A stretch of DNA of 51,279 nt from the NCBI GenBank assembly GCA_016744575.1, contig JADGEC010000010.1, positions 1-51,279 on the forward strand. Reading direction: 5' to 3'. Of this stretch, positions 44,513-51,279 are shown piece after piece. Both the position numbers and the translations under genes were made by a program. Under the pieces are notes generated by a model. It saw nothing but the letters and a program-made list of their open reading frames with translations, did no database searches and was not told where the DNA came from. Every line of letters starts with the position of its first letter. The stretch's first letter is position 1. The stretch comes from Sulfurimonadaceae bacterium (GTDB lineage: Bacteria; Campylobacterota; Campylobacteria; Campylobacterales; Sulfurimonadaceae).

Positions 44513-45898
44513 TCAGCTGCTATCAGCCTGGATTTGCAACTCTAATGATGCGAATTGTGAGGTGAGTTTACTGATGATCGCATCATAGGCTACAAACTGT
44601 TTCGCCATGATCTCATAACGAGTATCAAGCAGGTCTATCTGACGGGTACGTTGCTCTGTTAATGATTCTCTTTGTCTCTCCATATTGGTCTCAAAACCAT
44701 CGATCAGACCATTGAACTTAGTAAATTCGTTCAGTTTGTCATTGAGTGTCTCAAAGACCCCGGTCTTGGTGAGTTCGCTCTCACTGTCAAAACCCCCGGT
44801 GAAAAATAGTTCGACTGCATCGGAGTCGGTATTGATCTTGCTTTCAAGCACTGATGCATCAAAACTCATCACTCCGTCTCTATCGATATCGATGCCGTAG
44901 TTCACCAAAGAGTCGTTATCACCATTGACGGAGGTCATTATAGTATTGATCTCACGTGAGACCGTTCTGATAAAGCCTTCGCCATTGAAGACGCCGGTCG
45001 CACCGGTCTCCTGGTCAGAGAGGGTCATATCATGAATATTGGTGATAAGGGTGTTGTAGCTCTCCACCAAAAGGCTCATCTCTGTGGTGATGGCAGTCTG
45101 ATCTTGTTTGATGTCGACATTGGCGATCTCACCCTCTGTCTTCAGGTTTAACGTAACGCCGTTTATCAGGTCAGATATTGAATTACTTGAGCGGGTGATC
45201 TCGATCCCATTATAGATAAACTCAGCGTCTTGTGCCTCTAGCACGTCTGTATAAGAAGCTGTATCAGAGATTGCATCGACGAGTCCGGCCCCGGAGTCCG
45301 GAGTGTCTGAGATCGAGATGTTCTGTTCTGCCCCGGTCTCATCAGATCTAAGTATCAAGCTGTACTCCTCATCCCCGGTCTGAATGATAGAAGCCGTTAC
45401 CTTACTGCCAGCTTCTTCATTGATAGCCTCTGCCAGCTCTTCCAGCGTAGCCCCGCTGGTATAAGCGATATCAAATGTCACTGGATCAGTGGTACCGATA
45501 GAGAGGTGCATCGTCCCATCGCTGTCAGCGACGGACTCAGTCCTGGAAGTGAAAGCGGCGGATTGTTTGATGTTCTGCTGTGCCAGCTTTGTGGTCTCCA
45601 GGCTAAAGGCTTCGATGTCAGAGCCTGCTTCTGCGGTCACTTCCAGATCACCACCTGTGATATCGACAGTACGATTTTGATAGACCGCACCCAAACTTAG
45701 AGAAGAGACACTGCTTTTAAAAGAGGTGAGTAGCGTATCGAGCAGCTTAAAAGCCTCATCTTTCTTATCTTGCAGTTCCAGTTTATTATCAAGGGGTGTG
45801 ATGATACGTGCATCATCGGCTTCACGTAACTGATCGATGACATCAGACGTCAAGACACCTGAACCGATACCTAGTGAACTTATTGAGCTGGACATCAT
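44513..45898 (-). CDS. fliD: Flagellar filament cap protein FliD (HAP2)
   Basis: Cap protein under which flagellin subunits fold at the filament tip. The 461 residues start with the conserved SSISSLGIGSGVLTSDVIDQL and end in a coiled coil around ERQRESLTEQRTRQIDLLDTRYEIMAKQFVAYDAIISKL. The centre is a domain rich in Thr, Ser, Glu and Asp. Two adjacent ATGs exist; the second, at 45895, is better spaced (five bases) from AAAGGAG. It is transcribed from a sigma-28 promoter. fliS and other flagellar genes do not follow; the pse operon does. Confidence 0.95.
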   Translation of the reverse strand: MMSSSISSLGIGSGVLTSDVIDQLREADDARIITPLDNKLELQDKKDEAFKLLDTLLTSFKSSVSSLSLGAVYQNRTVDITGGDLEVTAEAGSDIEAFSLETTKLAQQNIKQSAAFTSRTESVADSDGTMHLSIGTTDPVTFDIAYTSGATLEELAEAINEEAGSKVTASIIQTGDEEYSLILRSDETGAEQNISISDTPDSGAGLVDAISDTASYTDVLEAQDAEFIYNGIEITRSSNSISDLINGVTLNLKTEGEIANVDIKQDQTAITTEMSLLVESYNTLITNIHDMTLSDQETGATGVFNGEGFIRTVSREINTIMTSVNGDNDSLVNYGIDIDRDGVMSFDASVLESKINTDSDAVELFFTGGFDSESELTKTGVFETLNDKLNEFTKFNGLIDGFETNMERQRESLTEQRTRQIDLLDTRYEIMAKQFVAYDAIISKLTSQFASLELQIQADSS

Positions 45899-45937
45899 AG
45901 CTCCTTTCTACGACTCTTTAGAGTCTTGGTACTATTA

Positions 45938-45964
45938 GTATCGGCCTGATGTGAAAAACATTTA
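45938..45964 (-). promoter_or_regulatory. Sigma-28 (FliA) promoter of fliD
   Basis: On the minus strand, TAAA (45961-45964), 15 nt, then GCCGATAC (45938-45945). This matches TAAA-N15-GCCGATAA with one mismatch and has the same spacing as the flagellin promoter. Transcription would start near 45931, about 33 nt before the fliD ATG. Confidence 0.88.
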
Positions 45965-46117
45965 GCGTTCTTGGGATGGCAGAAGTCGTCTGGAACCGTT
46001 ATCTCTTACTGAGGCCACAAGTGTGTTCTCGTGTCTGAGTCGGTTGATACTAAGGTAGACTATATCGGATCGTAACCGATTATGGCTGTATCTTTTTTGT
46101 TTTTAAGATATTTTTAG

Positions 46118-46123
46118 TATAAT
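46118..46123 (+). promoter_or_regulatory. -10 element upstream of the SRP RNA
   Basis: A perfect TATAAT on the plus strand, about 45-50 nt before the predicted 5' end of the SRP RNA stem, in a T-rich stretch. Transcription would start near 46130, so the first 40 nt, which contain the inverted repeat AAGCGCT/AGCGCTT (46139-46145 with 46167-46173), may be a processed leader. Confidence 0.6.
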
Positions 46124-46167
46124 ACCGGTTCGATTCTCAAGCGCTGAGAACAGCTAGCATGTTTTGA

Positions 46168-46275
46168 GCGCTTCCTTTTAGACCTGTGCAATGGTCTTGT
46201 GAGACAATGGGTCAGGATGGGAACATAGCAGCCCACCTTACTTGACCATGTGCCGCAGGTATCTGAAAGGGAGTC
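46168..46275 (+). ncRNA. ffs: 4.5S signal recognition particle RNA
   Basis: The RNA core of the bacterial SRP, which binds Ffh and FtsY for co-translational targeting to the membrane. The universally conserved apical part is present at 46210-46232: GGTCAGG, a GGAA tetraloop closed by TG/CA, then AGCAGCC. ATGGTC (46191-46196) pairs with GACCAT (46244-46249), CCTG with CAGG, and the terminal stem CTTCCTTTTAGA pairs over 12 bases with its partner ending near 46274. A T-rich stretch follows. Ends are estimated from the stem and may be off by a few bases. I see no gene in 46276-46416. Confidence 0.88.
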
Positions 46276-46416
46276 TTTTACTTCATTCAATACTTTTTCT
46301 ACTAAACTTTTATTTTAACACTTACTGTACGTCACAATTGTCGATCTATTCATACTTTTCCTTTATACATGTAGGTCCTATTCACTGCGTTCTGTGGAGT
46401 GAACTGTTAGTGCAGC

Positions 46417-47001
46417 TTATTGTACAAGTATAGAGGCAATATGAGTTCGAAGTGCTGGAAGTAGTTCTTTCTCAAACCAGGGATTCTTACTAAGCCATAT
46501 ATTATTTCTTGGGCTGGGATGCGGAAGTGGTACTTTATCTGGCCAATAGTTCTCCCATGACCTTACTAATTCGGTCAGAGTGGAGTGAGGATGGTCGAAG
46601 TGGTATGCCTGTGCATACTTACCAAGCACTAATGTCACCTCTATATTTGGAAGTTGCTCCAGTAATCGTTTTCGCCACGCTTGTTCACATTCTGGTCGCG
46701 GCGGGAGATCTCCGCTTTTCTCAGAACCAGGATAGCAAAAGCCCATTGGTAGTATCGCGATCTGGTCACGATCATAAAACACATCTTTAGATATCCCCAT
46801 CCATTCACGTAAACGGTCCCCACTAGCATCGTCAAAGGGCACACCAGATACATGCACTTTTCTGCCAGGGGCTTGGCCTGCGATCAAGACCTTAGCACTA
46901 GTATTGGCTTGTAAGATAGGTCTGACGCCATGAGGTAAGGACTTTTCGCAGAGGGTACATCCTCTAACATCACGTAATAATAGATCAATATTAGTAGACA
47001 T
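46417..47001 (-). CDS. Uracil-DNA glycosylase family protein
   Basis: A 194-residue protein of the uracil-DNA glycosylase superfamily. Motif 1 is LIAGQAPGRKVHVSGVPFDDASGDRLREW and motif 2 is LPHPSPRNNIWLSKNPWFE, with the ILPMGFCYPG strand between them. An N-terminal CTLCEK pair resembles cluster-type families, but the set of four Cys ligands of family 4 enzymes is not evident. It probably excises uracil or a related lesion from DNA. It is isolated, with long non-coding stretches on both sides. Confidence 0.82.
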   Translation of the reverse strand: MSTNIDLLLRDVRGCTLCEKSLPHGVRPILQANTSAKVLIAGQAPGRKVHVSGVPFDDASGDRLREWMGISKDVFYDRDQIAILPMGFCYPGSEKSGDLPPRPECEQAWRKRLLEQLPNIEVTLVLGKYAQAYHFDHPHSTLTELVRSWENYWPDKVPLPHPSPRNNIWLSKNPWFEKELLPALRTHIASILVQ

Positions 47002-47382
47002 CCTCTTCCTTTAATGGGCTAACGCCAAGCTTCAAGGTCAGTCGATCTCATCGGAGATGTAAACGAAGCTATTAGATTATGCTCTATCCCTATCTTTGAG
47101 CTGAGTATAGTCGTATTAAACGATCTTTGAGAGCTACAACACATACTAAGTACTCAGCTCCCAGAGGGGTCCTTACGCTAATATCGTGCTTTAGATCGAT
47201 CTTATAAGTGGCTTCGATCACTCCATAGTGTAAGTGTATTCAAATCGATCGACATAGATATGGTCTCTATTGGGTCTTGTCAAGAAACTCCTTGATCAGG
47301 CTCACGTTAAAAATATGCTTTAAACACTATAGCATCATTTCCACATTTCTTATTGATATTGTTCTCTATAAAGGGAGTTCAG
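47002..47382. other. Intergenic region with a possible decayed small gene
   Basis: About 380 bases without a firm gene. On the minus strand, a TTG at 47283 with AAGGAG four bases upstream opens a 21-codon frame that stops at 47218. A second frame, starting at GTG 47221 (one-base overlap of frames), continues for 43 codons to 47090. Joined by a -1 shift they would give a 60-odd residue protein. This may be a frameshifted remnant or chance. Near 47350 AT-rich sequence probably holds the promoter of the following plus-strand gene. Confidence 0.35.
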
Positions 47383-47772
47383 ATGATCACTTATGAGGAC
47401 TTGCAGAGGCTGTATGGTCTCGCAGGAAATATGTATAGAGTCGAGTGCCTTGAAAAAGGGTTGGACCAGCAAGATAGAGAGTTGTTACATATCTGTGCAG
47501 TCAAAGCATTGTTTCGTTCTTTTTGGGAGCAGAACTATTTTTCTGATGAGGCAATATTTGCTATTGTGGGACTGCCACAAGAGACAAGACTCTATGAGAT
47601 CGTTGTCGAACCATATCTAAAGATAATCGATGATAAAGAGATGGTAGCCAGCAAATATGCTACGATGTATCTACACTATTTCTCTAAAAAACTTGAAGGG
47701 GTCGAAGATGAAGTAGCTATGGCCTCACTTTTTACAAAAGAGGTAAGGCCTATGCCGGGGTCGAACGTCTAG
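47383..47772 (+). CDS. Small protein of unknown function
   Basis: A 129-residue, mostly helical, probably cytoplasmic protein that I do not recognise. It has no signal peptide, no transmembrane segment and no obvious metal motif. A run of aromatic and acidic residues (MYRVECLEKGLDQQ, FRSFWEQNYFSDEAIF, YATMYLHYFSKKLEG) suggests a helical bundle. The ATG at 47383 follows AAGGGAG with ideal spacing; the frame ten codons longer lacks a site. It stands alone and converges with infC 10 bp downstream. Codon use resembles the neighbours, which supports it as a real gene. Confidence 0.7.
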   Translation: MITYEDLQRLYGLAGNMYRVECLEKGLDQQDRELLHICAVKALFRSFWEQNYFSDEAIFAIVGLPQETRLYEIVVEPYLKIIDDKEMVASKYATMYLHYFSKKLEGVEDEVAMASLFTKEVRPMPGSNV

Positions 47773-47782
47773 GCAGGAGTTG

Positions 47783-48316
47783 TTATTTTTTCCTGTCGTC
47801 TTTCAGTGGTAGGACTAGCATATTGTAATAGCGGCCCTCAAGTCTTGGTGATTTATCCATGACTCCTATGTCTTCGACCATAGGCCAGACACGAAGAAGG
47901 ACTTCTCTTGCAGCTTCAGGATGGGCCATCTCACGTCCTCGTAGGAAGACACGAAATTTTACCAGTTTACCCGATATCAAAAACTCACGTGCGTGTTTGA
48001 CTTTATAGCTAATGTCATTATCGGCGATCTTGACAGAGAGTTTGATCTCTTTGATCTCGACTTTGATCTGCTTTTTTCGAGCCTCTTTCTTCTTTTTCTC
48101 TTCTTGGTACTTGAACTTACCATAATCCATGATCTTTGCGACCGGTGGCTTGGCTGTTGGTGCGATCAGAACAAGGTCCAGTCCCATCTCATTTGCTTTA
48201 TCCATCGCCACATCGGTTGGGACGATACCCAATGGTTCGCCTCCATCAACGTTACAACGTACTTCAGAGACACGAATGTCATCGTTCATTATGGTCTGAT
48301 CTTTCTTTTTATTCAA
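47783..48316 (-). CDS. infC: Translation initiation factor IF-3
   Basis: Binds the 30S subunit and checks start codon-anticodon pairing. The 177 residues contain the N domain ([20 protein letters not shown], then [26 protein letters not shown]), the basic linker [12 protein letters not shown], and the C domain ([38 protein letters not shown]). The start is a TTG at 48316 with GAGG upstream, overlapping the thrS stop; this recalls the rare AUU start of E. coli infC. An internal ATG at 48289 is less well placed. rpmI and rplT, which usually follow infC, are not here. Confidence 0.95.
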   Translation of the reverse strand: MNKKKDQTIMNDDIRVSEVRCNVDGGEPLGIVPTDVAMDKANEMGLDLVLIAPTAKPPVAKIMDYGKFKYQEEKKKKEARKKQIKVEIKEIKLSVKIADNDISYKVKHAREFLISGKLVKFRVFLRGREMAHPEAAREVLLRVWPMVEDIGVMDKSPRLEGRYYNMLVLPLKDDRKK

Positions 48317-50121
48317 AAATGTACCTCATTCATCTTAGTCTGGATCAGAGCAAGGAACTCTTCCTCAGTGTGACTGTATTGCTCACGTGAACGTCTGTCC
48401 CGGATCGCTACAGTTTTGTGCTCTACCTCTTCATCACCGATCACGATGATCATTGGCACTCGGCCTTTTTCAGCTGTGCGGATCCGTTTGTTAAGACTTT
48501 CATTCTTACTGAAGGTCTCAGAATCTGCACCAAAGTCCATCAGTTTATCGGCCAGTTCCTTCGCATATGCATGGTGCGTTTCTGCGATCGGGACTATGGC
48601 GACTTGCGTCGGAGCGATAAACATCGGGAACTCACCCGCGTAATGTTCCGTCAATATACCAATAAATCGCTCAAATGAACCTAAGATCGCCCTATGTATC
48701 ATCACAGGTTGGATCTTATCGTTGTTTTCACCATTATATTGCAGGTCAAAACGGCTTGGAAGGTTAAAGTCGAGCTGTATGGTACCACACTGCCATTCAC
48801 GCCCAATAGCATCAGTGATCTTGATATCGATCTTCGGACCATAGAAAGCACCGCCGCCTTCATCGACTTCGTAAGGAAGCTCGTTCTTCTCCATCGCTGA
48901 CTTAAGTGCATCGGTAGCGGTATCCCAGATGGTATCATCACCGACGGCTTTTTCTGGTTTAGTAGAGACCATCATCTTGTAATCGAAACCAAAGGTCTTC
49001 ATGATCTTGTCGGCAAAGTCGACCACTTCGATGATCTGCTCTTCGATCTGTTCAGAAGTACAAAAGATATGGGCGTCGTCTTGTGTGAACTCACGGACAC
49101 GGAAAAGTCCATGAAGCGCTCCTGTCATCTCATGTCGATGGACTACGCCATATTCGAAATATTTGAGTGGGAGGTCACGATAAGAGTGCAGGTCATGCTC
49201 ATACACTTTGATATGACCGACACAGTTCATCGGTTTTACCCCGAACTCGATATCATCGATCTGGGTGAAGTACATGTTCTCACCATAGTTCGCATAATGA
49301 CCGGAAGTCTCCCAGAGGTCAGAGCGTAACATCTCTGGACCACGGACAGGTTCATAACCACGTTTACGGTGGGCTTTGAAGAGAAGGTCCTCAAGACGTG
49401 ACCGCATCCGCGCACCGGCTGGTAGCCAGATCGGGAACCCTGCTCCGACTTCCTCGCGGAAGCTAAAGAGGTTCATCAGGGCACCGATCTTACGGTGATC
49501 ACGTTTCTCTGCTTCTGCTAACATCTCCATATGGTTCTTCAAAGACTCTTTGTCGGCAAAAGTAATGCCATAGATACGGGTGAGCATCTCGTTCTTACTA
49601 TCACCGCCAAGGTAGGCACCAGCGATCTTTGTCAATTTAAAGTAGCGTAGCAGGCGGGTGTTAGGCAGATGAGGTCCGCGACAAAGGTCTTCAAACTCCC
49701 CTTGCTTATAGATAGAGATGGTGTCATCGGGGATGTTGTCTAACACGGCAAGTTTCAGATGGTCATCTGCAAACTTTACGCGAGCTTCATCCATCGAGAT
49801 CTCATAACGTTCGATCTCATGCTTTTTCTTGGCAAGATTGATCATCTGCTTCTCAATACGCTTTAGGTCACTCGCACCGATCTCTTCCTCGACCTTGAAG
49901 TCGTAGTAGAAACCCTCTTTGACGACAGGACCTACATAGAACTTGGCGTCAGGGTAAAGTGATTTGATAGCTTGTGCCATGAGATGTGCTGTCGAGTGGC
50001 GGATGACTTCGAGCGCTTCGGGGGAGTTGTCAAAATCTATCTCTGTACCGCTGATGTCCTGCGCTAGAGCTGTTTGAAGATCGATGATAGTGCCGTTATG
50101 TCTTAGTGCTATGGGTTCCAT
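48313..50121 (-). CDS. thrS: Threonyl-tRNA synthetase
   Basis: Class II synthetase charging tRNA-Thr. The 602 residues include the editing domain ([16 protein letters not shown] with HxxxH-type zinc-like site, then [15 protein letters not shown]), the catalytic core with the zinc cysteine in [10 protein letters not shown] and motif 2 [22 protein letters not shown], and motif 3 in [17 protein letters not shown], followed by the anticodon-binding domain. The N-terminal TGS domain of the E. coli enzyme is reduced to about 30 residues, as in Helicobacter. It overlaps infC. AGGA lies about 8 nt before the ATG. Confidence 0.97.
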   Translation of the reverse strand: MEPIALRHNGTIIDLQTALAQDISGTEIDFDNSPEALEVIRHSTAHLMAQAIKSLYPDAKFYVGPVVKEGFYYDFKVEEEIGASDLKRIEKQMINLAKKKHEIERYEISMDEARVKFADDHLKLAVLDNIPDDTISIYKQGEFEDLCRGPHLPNTRLLRYFKLTKIAGAYLGGDSKNEMLTRIYGITFADKESLKNHMEMLAEAEKRDHRKIGALMNLFSFREEVGAGFPIWLPAGARMRSRLEDLLFKAHRKRGYEPVRGPEMLRSDLWETSGHYANYGENMYFTQIDDIEFGVKPMNCVGHIKVYEHDLHSYRDLPLKYFEYGVVHRHEMTGALHGLFRVREFTQDDAHIFCTSEQIEEQIIEVVDFADKIMKTFGFDYKMMVSTKPEKAVGDDTIWDTATDALKSAMEKNELPYEVDEGGGAFYGPKIDIKITDAIGREWQCGTIQLDFNLPSRFDLQYNGENNDKIQPVMIHRAILGSFERFIGILTEHYAGEFPMFIAPTQVAIVPIAETHHAYAKELADKLMDFGADSETFSKNESLNKRIRTAEKGRVPMIIVIGDEEVEHKTVAIRDRRSREQYSHTEEEFLALIQTKMNEVHF

Positions 50122-50227
50122 GGCTTTAGGTCCTAATATAAAAGGGTGATAATGATCGTTAAAGATAATACTCAGAAAGAGACAAGGGTTTGGGGGTAAG
50201 CAGCTTGTTTCTGCCAGAAGATTATAA

Positions 50228-50303
50228 TGGTGGTCCTTACTGGACTCGAACCAGTGACATCTACCTTGTCGAGGTAGCGCTCTACCAACTGAGCTAAAGG
50301 ACC
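50228..50303 (-). tRNA. tRNA-Val (anticodon GAC)
   Basis: A complete cloverleaf on the minus strand: acceptor GGTCCTT/AAGGACC, D arm GCTC/GAGC, anticodon stem CTACC/GGTAG with loop TCGACAA, and T arm ACTGG/CCAGT with loop TTCGAGT. The discriminator is A and CCA is encoded (50228-50230). The central loop bases give GAC, valine. Position 33, almost always T, reads C in this gene. Confidence 0.9.
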
Positions 50304-50413
50304 ATTGTGATGTTTTCGAGACGGCATATTAGTGTACCAACCCTTAAACTATCTTTATAAAGATGTAAAAGGGAGGTTTTTACTGGAATAAAGCTCTATT
50401 AGACTGTTTTAGC

Positions 50414-50911
50414 TTATTTTACTTTACACAGTTGTGGTCGTAGGTTTAAGACTAGAAGCCACACTATAGCAAGGTCTATCATGACATCTGCAAAGTTAAA
50501 GATGGCAAAATCAAAGCCGCAGTGCCAGAAAAGGTAGTCCACGACACCACCATGAGCAAAACGGTCATAGATGTTGGAGAGTCCTGCACCGACGAGGATC
50601 CCTGCCGGTATGGCGTAGCAGGCCTTTTTGAGTTGGATGATATAGATCAAGATACCACTTATCAGTACAAGCTGGATCCATTTAAGCCACTCTTGCAAGA
50701 ATGCCAGCATAGAGAACGCCACACCCTCATTAAAGACGAGTCTGAGATTGATACAGGAGGCCTCATAGATATCGAGAGCTTTACCATAAAGACCCTCGGT
50801 AGGTAGGTCATATATCTCCATGGCCTTGAGCAAGACAATATCTTTGATACCCTGATCGATGATAAAGATACCGGTCAGGGCAAGGAAGAGTGCGAGCAGG
50901 AATCTAGCCAT
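50414..50911 (-). CDS. lspA: Lipoprotein signal peptidase LspA
   Basis: Inner-membrane aspartyl protease that cleaves the signal peptide of prolipoproteins after lipidation. The 165-residue protein has four hydrophobic segments. The catalytic aspartates are in [11 protein letters not shown] and [15 protein letters not shown], and the conserved NEGVAFSML and [11 protein letters not shown] segments are present. It overlaps glmM by 8 nt. A substrate, the glucosaminidase lipoprotein, is encoded at 4043. Confidence 0.95.
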   Translation of the reverse strand: MARFLLALFLALTGIFIIDQGIKDIVLLKAMEIYDLPTEGLYGKALDIYEASCINLRLVFNEGVAFSMLAFLQEWLKWIQLVLISGILIYIIQLKKACYAIPAGILVGAGLSNIYDRFAHGGVVDYLFWHCGFDFAIFNFADVMIDLAIVWLLVLNLRPQLCKVK

Positions 50912-51279
50912 TCAATGCTTTCTTGAAAAATGCACTCATCTCATCCATCGCCTTTTCCATCTTCTTTGCATCTTTTGCTTCAAGTAGTATACGGAGTTTG
51001 TTTTCTGTACCTGAGTAGCGGATCAGATGACGGATGTTAGCTTTGTCCAGTTTAGCCAGTAACTCTTTGAGTCCCTCGATCGTATCGATAGGCTTCTTCT
51101 CACTGATAGGCAGGTTGACAAGCTTCTGTGGATAAAGAGGGAACGGTCTTAAGACCTCACTGGCTTTTTTCCCGCTGCTTAAGACGAGGGCGAGTACCTG
51201 TAGTGCGGTCATTAGGCCATCACCGGTCTTGGCATAATCATGTAGTATCACATGACCACTCTGCTCTCCACCAAAGTTG
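50904..51279 (-). CDS. glmM: Phosphoglucosamine mutase GlmM (C-terminal part)
   Basis: Interconverts glucosamine-6-phosphate and glucosamine-1-phosphate for peptidoglycan and UDP-GlcNAc. UDP-GlcNAc is the starting substrate of PseB. The visible 124 residues are the C-terminal end, continuing to the window edge. They include the sugar-binding loop [11 protein letters not shown], the [12 protein letters not shown] helix and the phosphate-binding loop [17 protein letters not shown]. The gene is cut by the window end, so its start is not seen. It is followed by lspA with an 8-nt overlap. Confidence 0.95.
   Translation of the reverse strand, partial: NFGGEQSGHVILHDYAKTGDGLMTALQVLALVLSSGKKASEVLRPFPLYPQKLVNLPISEKKPIDTIEGLKELLAKLDKANIRHLIRYSGTENKLRILLEAKDAKKMEKAMDEMSAFFKKALNG

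Noticed and set aside
47774-47795. CAGGA/TCCTG inverted repeat as a bidirectional terminator between infC and the orphan gene
   Set aside because: The stem is only 5 bp with a long T-rich loop and overlaps the infC end; too weak to call.

Overview
The window looks like the chromosome of a free-living, flagellated Campylobacterota (Epsilonproteobacteria), probably a Sulfurimonas/Sulfuricurvum/Sulfurovum-type relative; I cannot fix the genus. The evidence is the epsilon-type flagellin and its sigma-28 promoter, a complete pseudaminic acid (Pse) pathway beside flagellin and the filament cap, a short BioB, and a ThrS that lacks the N-terminal TGS domain as I remember it from Helicobacter. I see no transposase, integrase or CRISPR array.

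Left flank, about 1-11100, is housekeeping. It holds metH (minus), a Bax-like glucosaminidase lipoprotein (plus), then a minus-strand run: topA, a YfcE/MJ0936-type phosphodiesterase, bioB, a CPA2 cation/proton antiporter and an AMMECR1-domain protein.

The centre, 11167-45964, is a flagellar glycosylation island bracketed by flagellin (11264, plus) and fliD (45898, minus), each read from a near-perfect sigma-28 promoter. Next to flagellin is a large Maf protein (12594). A plus-strand block follows (15443-28229): an Ldh2-type dehydrogenase, a CMP-sugar synthetase-like enzyme, an SGNH hydrolase, methyltransferases, an epimerase, glycosyltransferases, a second Maf-like protein and a cyclase. One minus-strand methyltransferase (28236) and a divergent promoter region separate it from a second plus-strand operon (29230-33337): cytidylyltransferase, HpaI-type aldolase, 2-hydroxyacid dehydrogenase, HAD phosphatase, glycosyltransferase. 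It meets head to head, 3 bp apart, the minus-strand operon pseB-pseC-pseF-pseG-formyltransferase-PIG-L-FkbH-ACP-KASIII-ACP-pseH-pseI-GT2 (44453 to 33341).

Read together, the minus-strand operon makes CMP-Pse and carries a carrier-protein acylation module (FkbH, two ACPs, a KAS III) that could load a glyceroyl-type group and move it to the sugar. The plus-strand operons look like machinery for a second CMP-activated keto-acid sugar, with methyltransferases and glycosyltransferases for further decoration. Maf proteins would transfer nonulosonates to flagellin. These pathway assignments are inference from gene content.

Right flank, 46100-51279, returns to housekeeping: the 4.5S SRP RNA (ffs), a uracil-DNA glycosylase family protein, a small unknown gene, infC and thrS (overlapping), tRNA-Val(GAC), lspA and the C-terminal part of glmM, cut by the window end.
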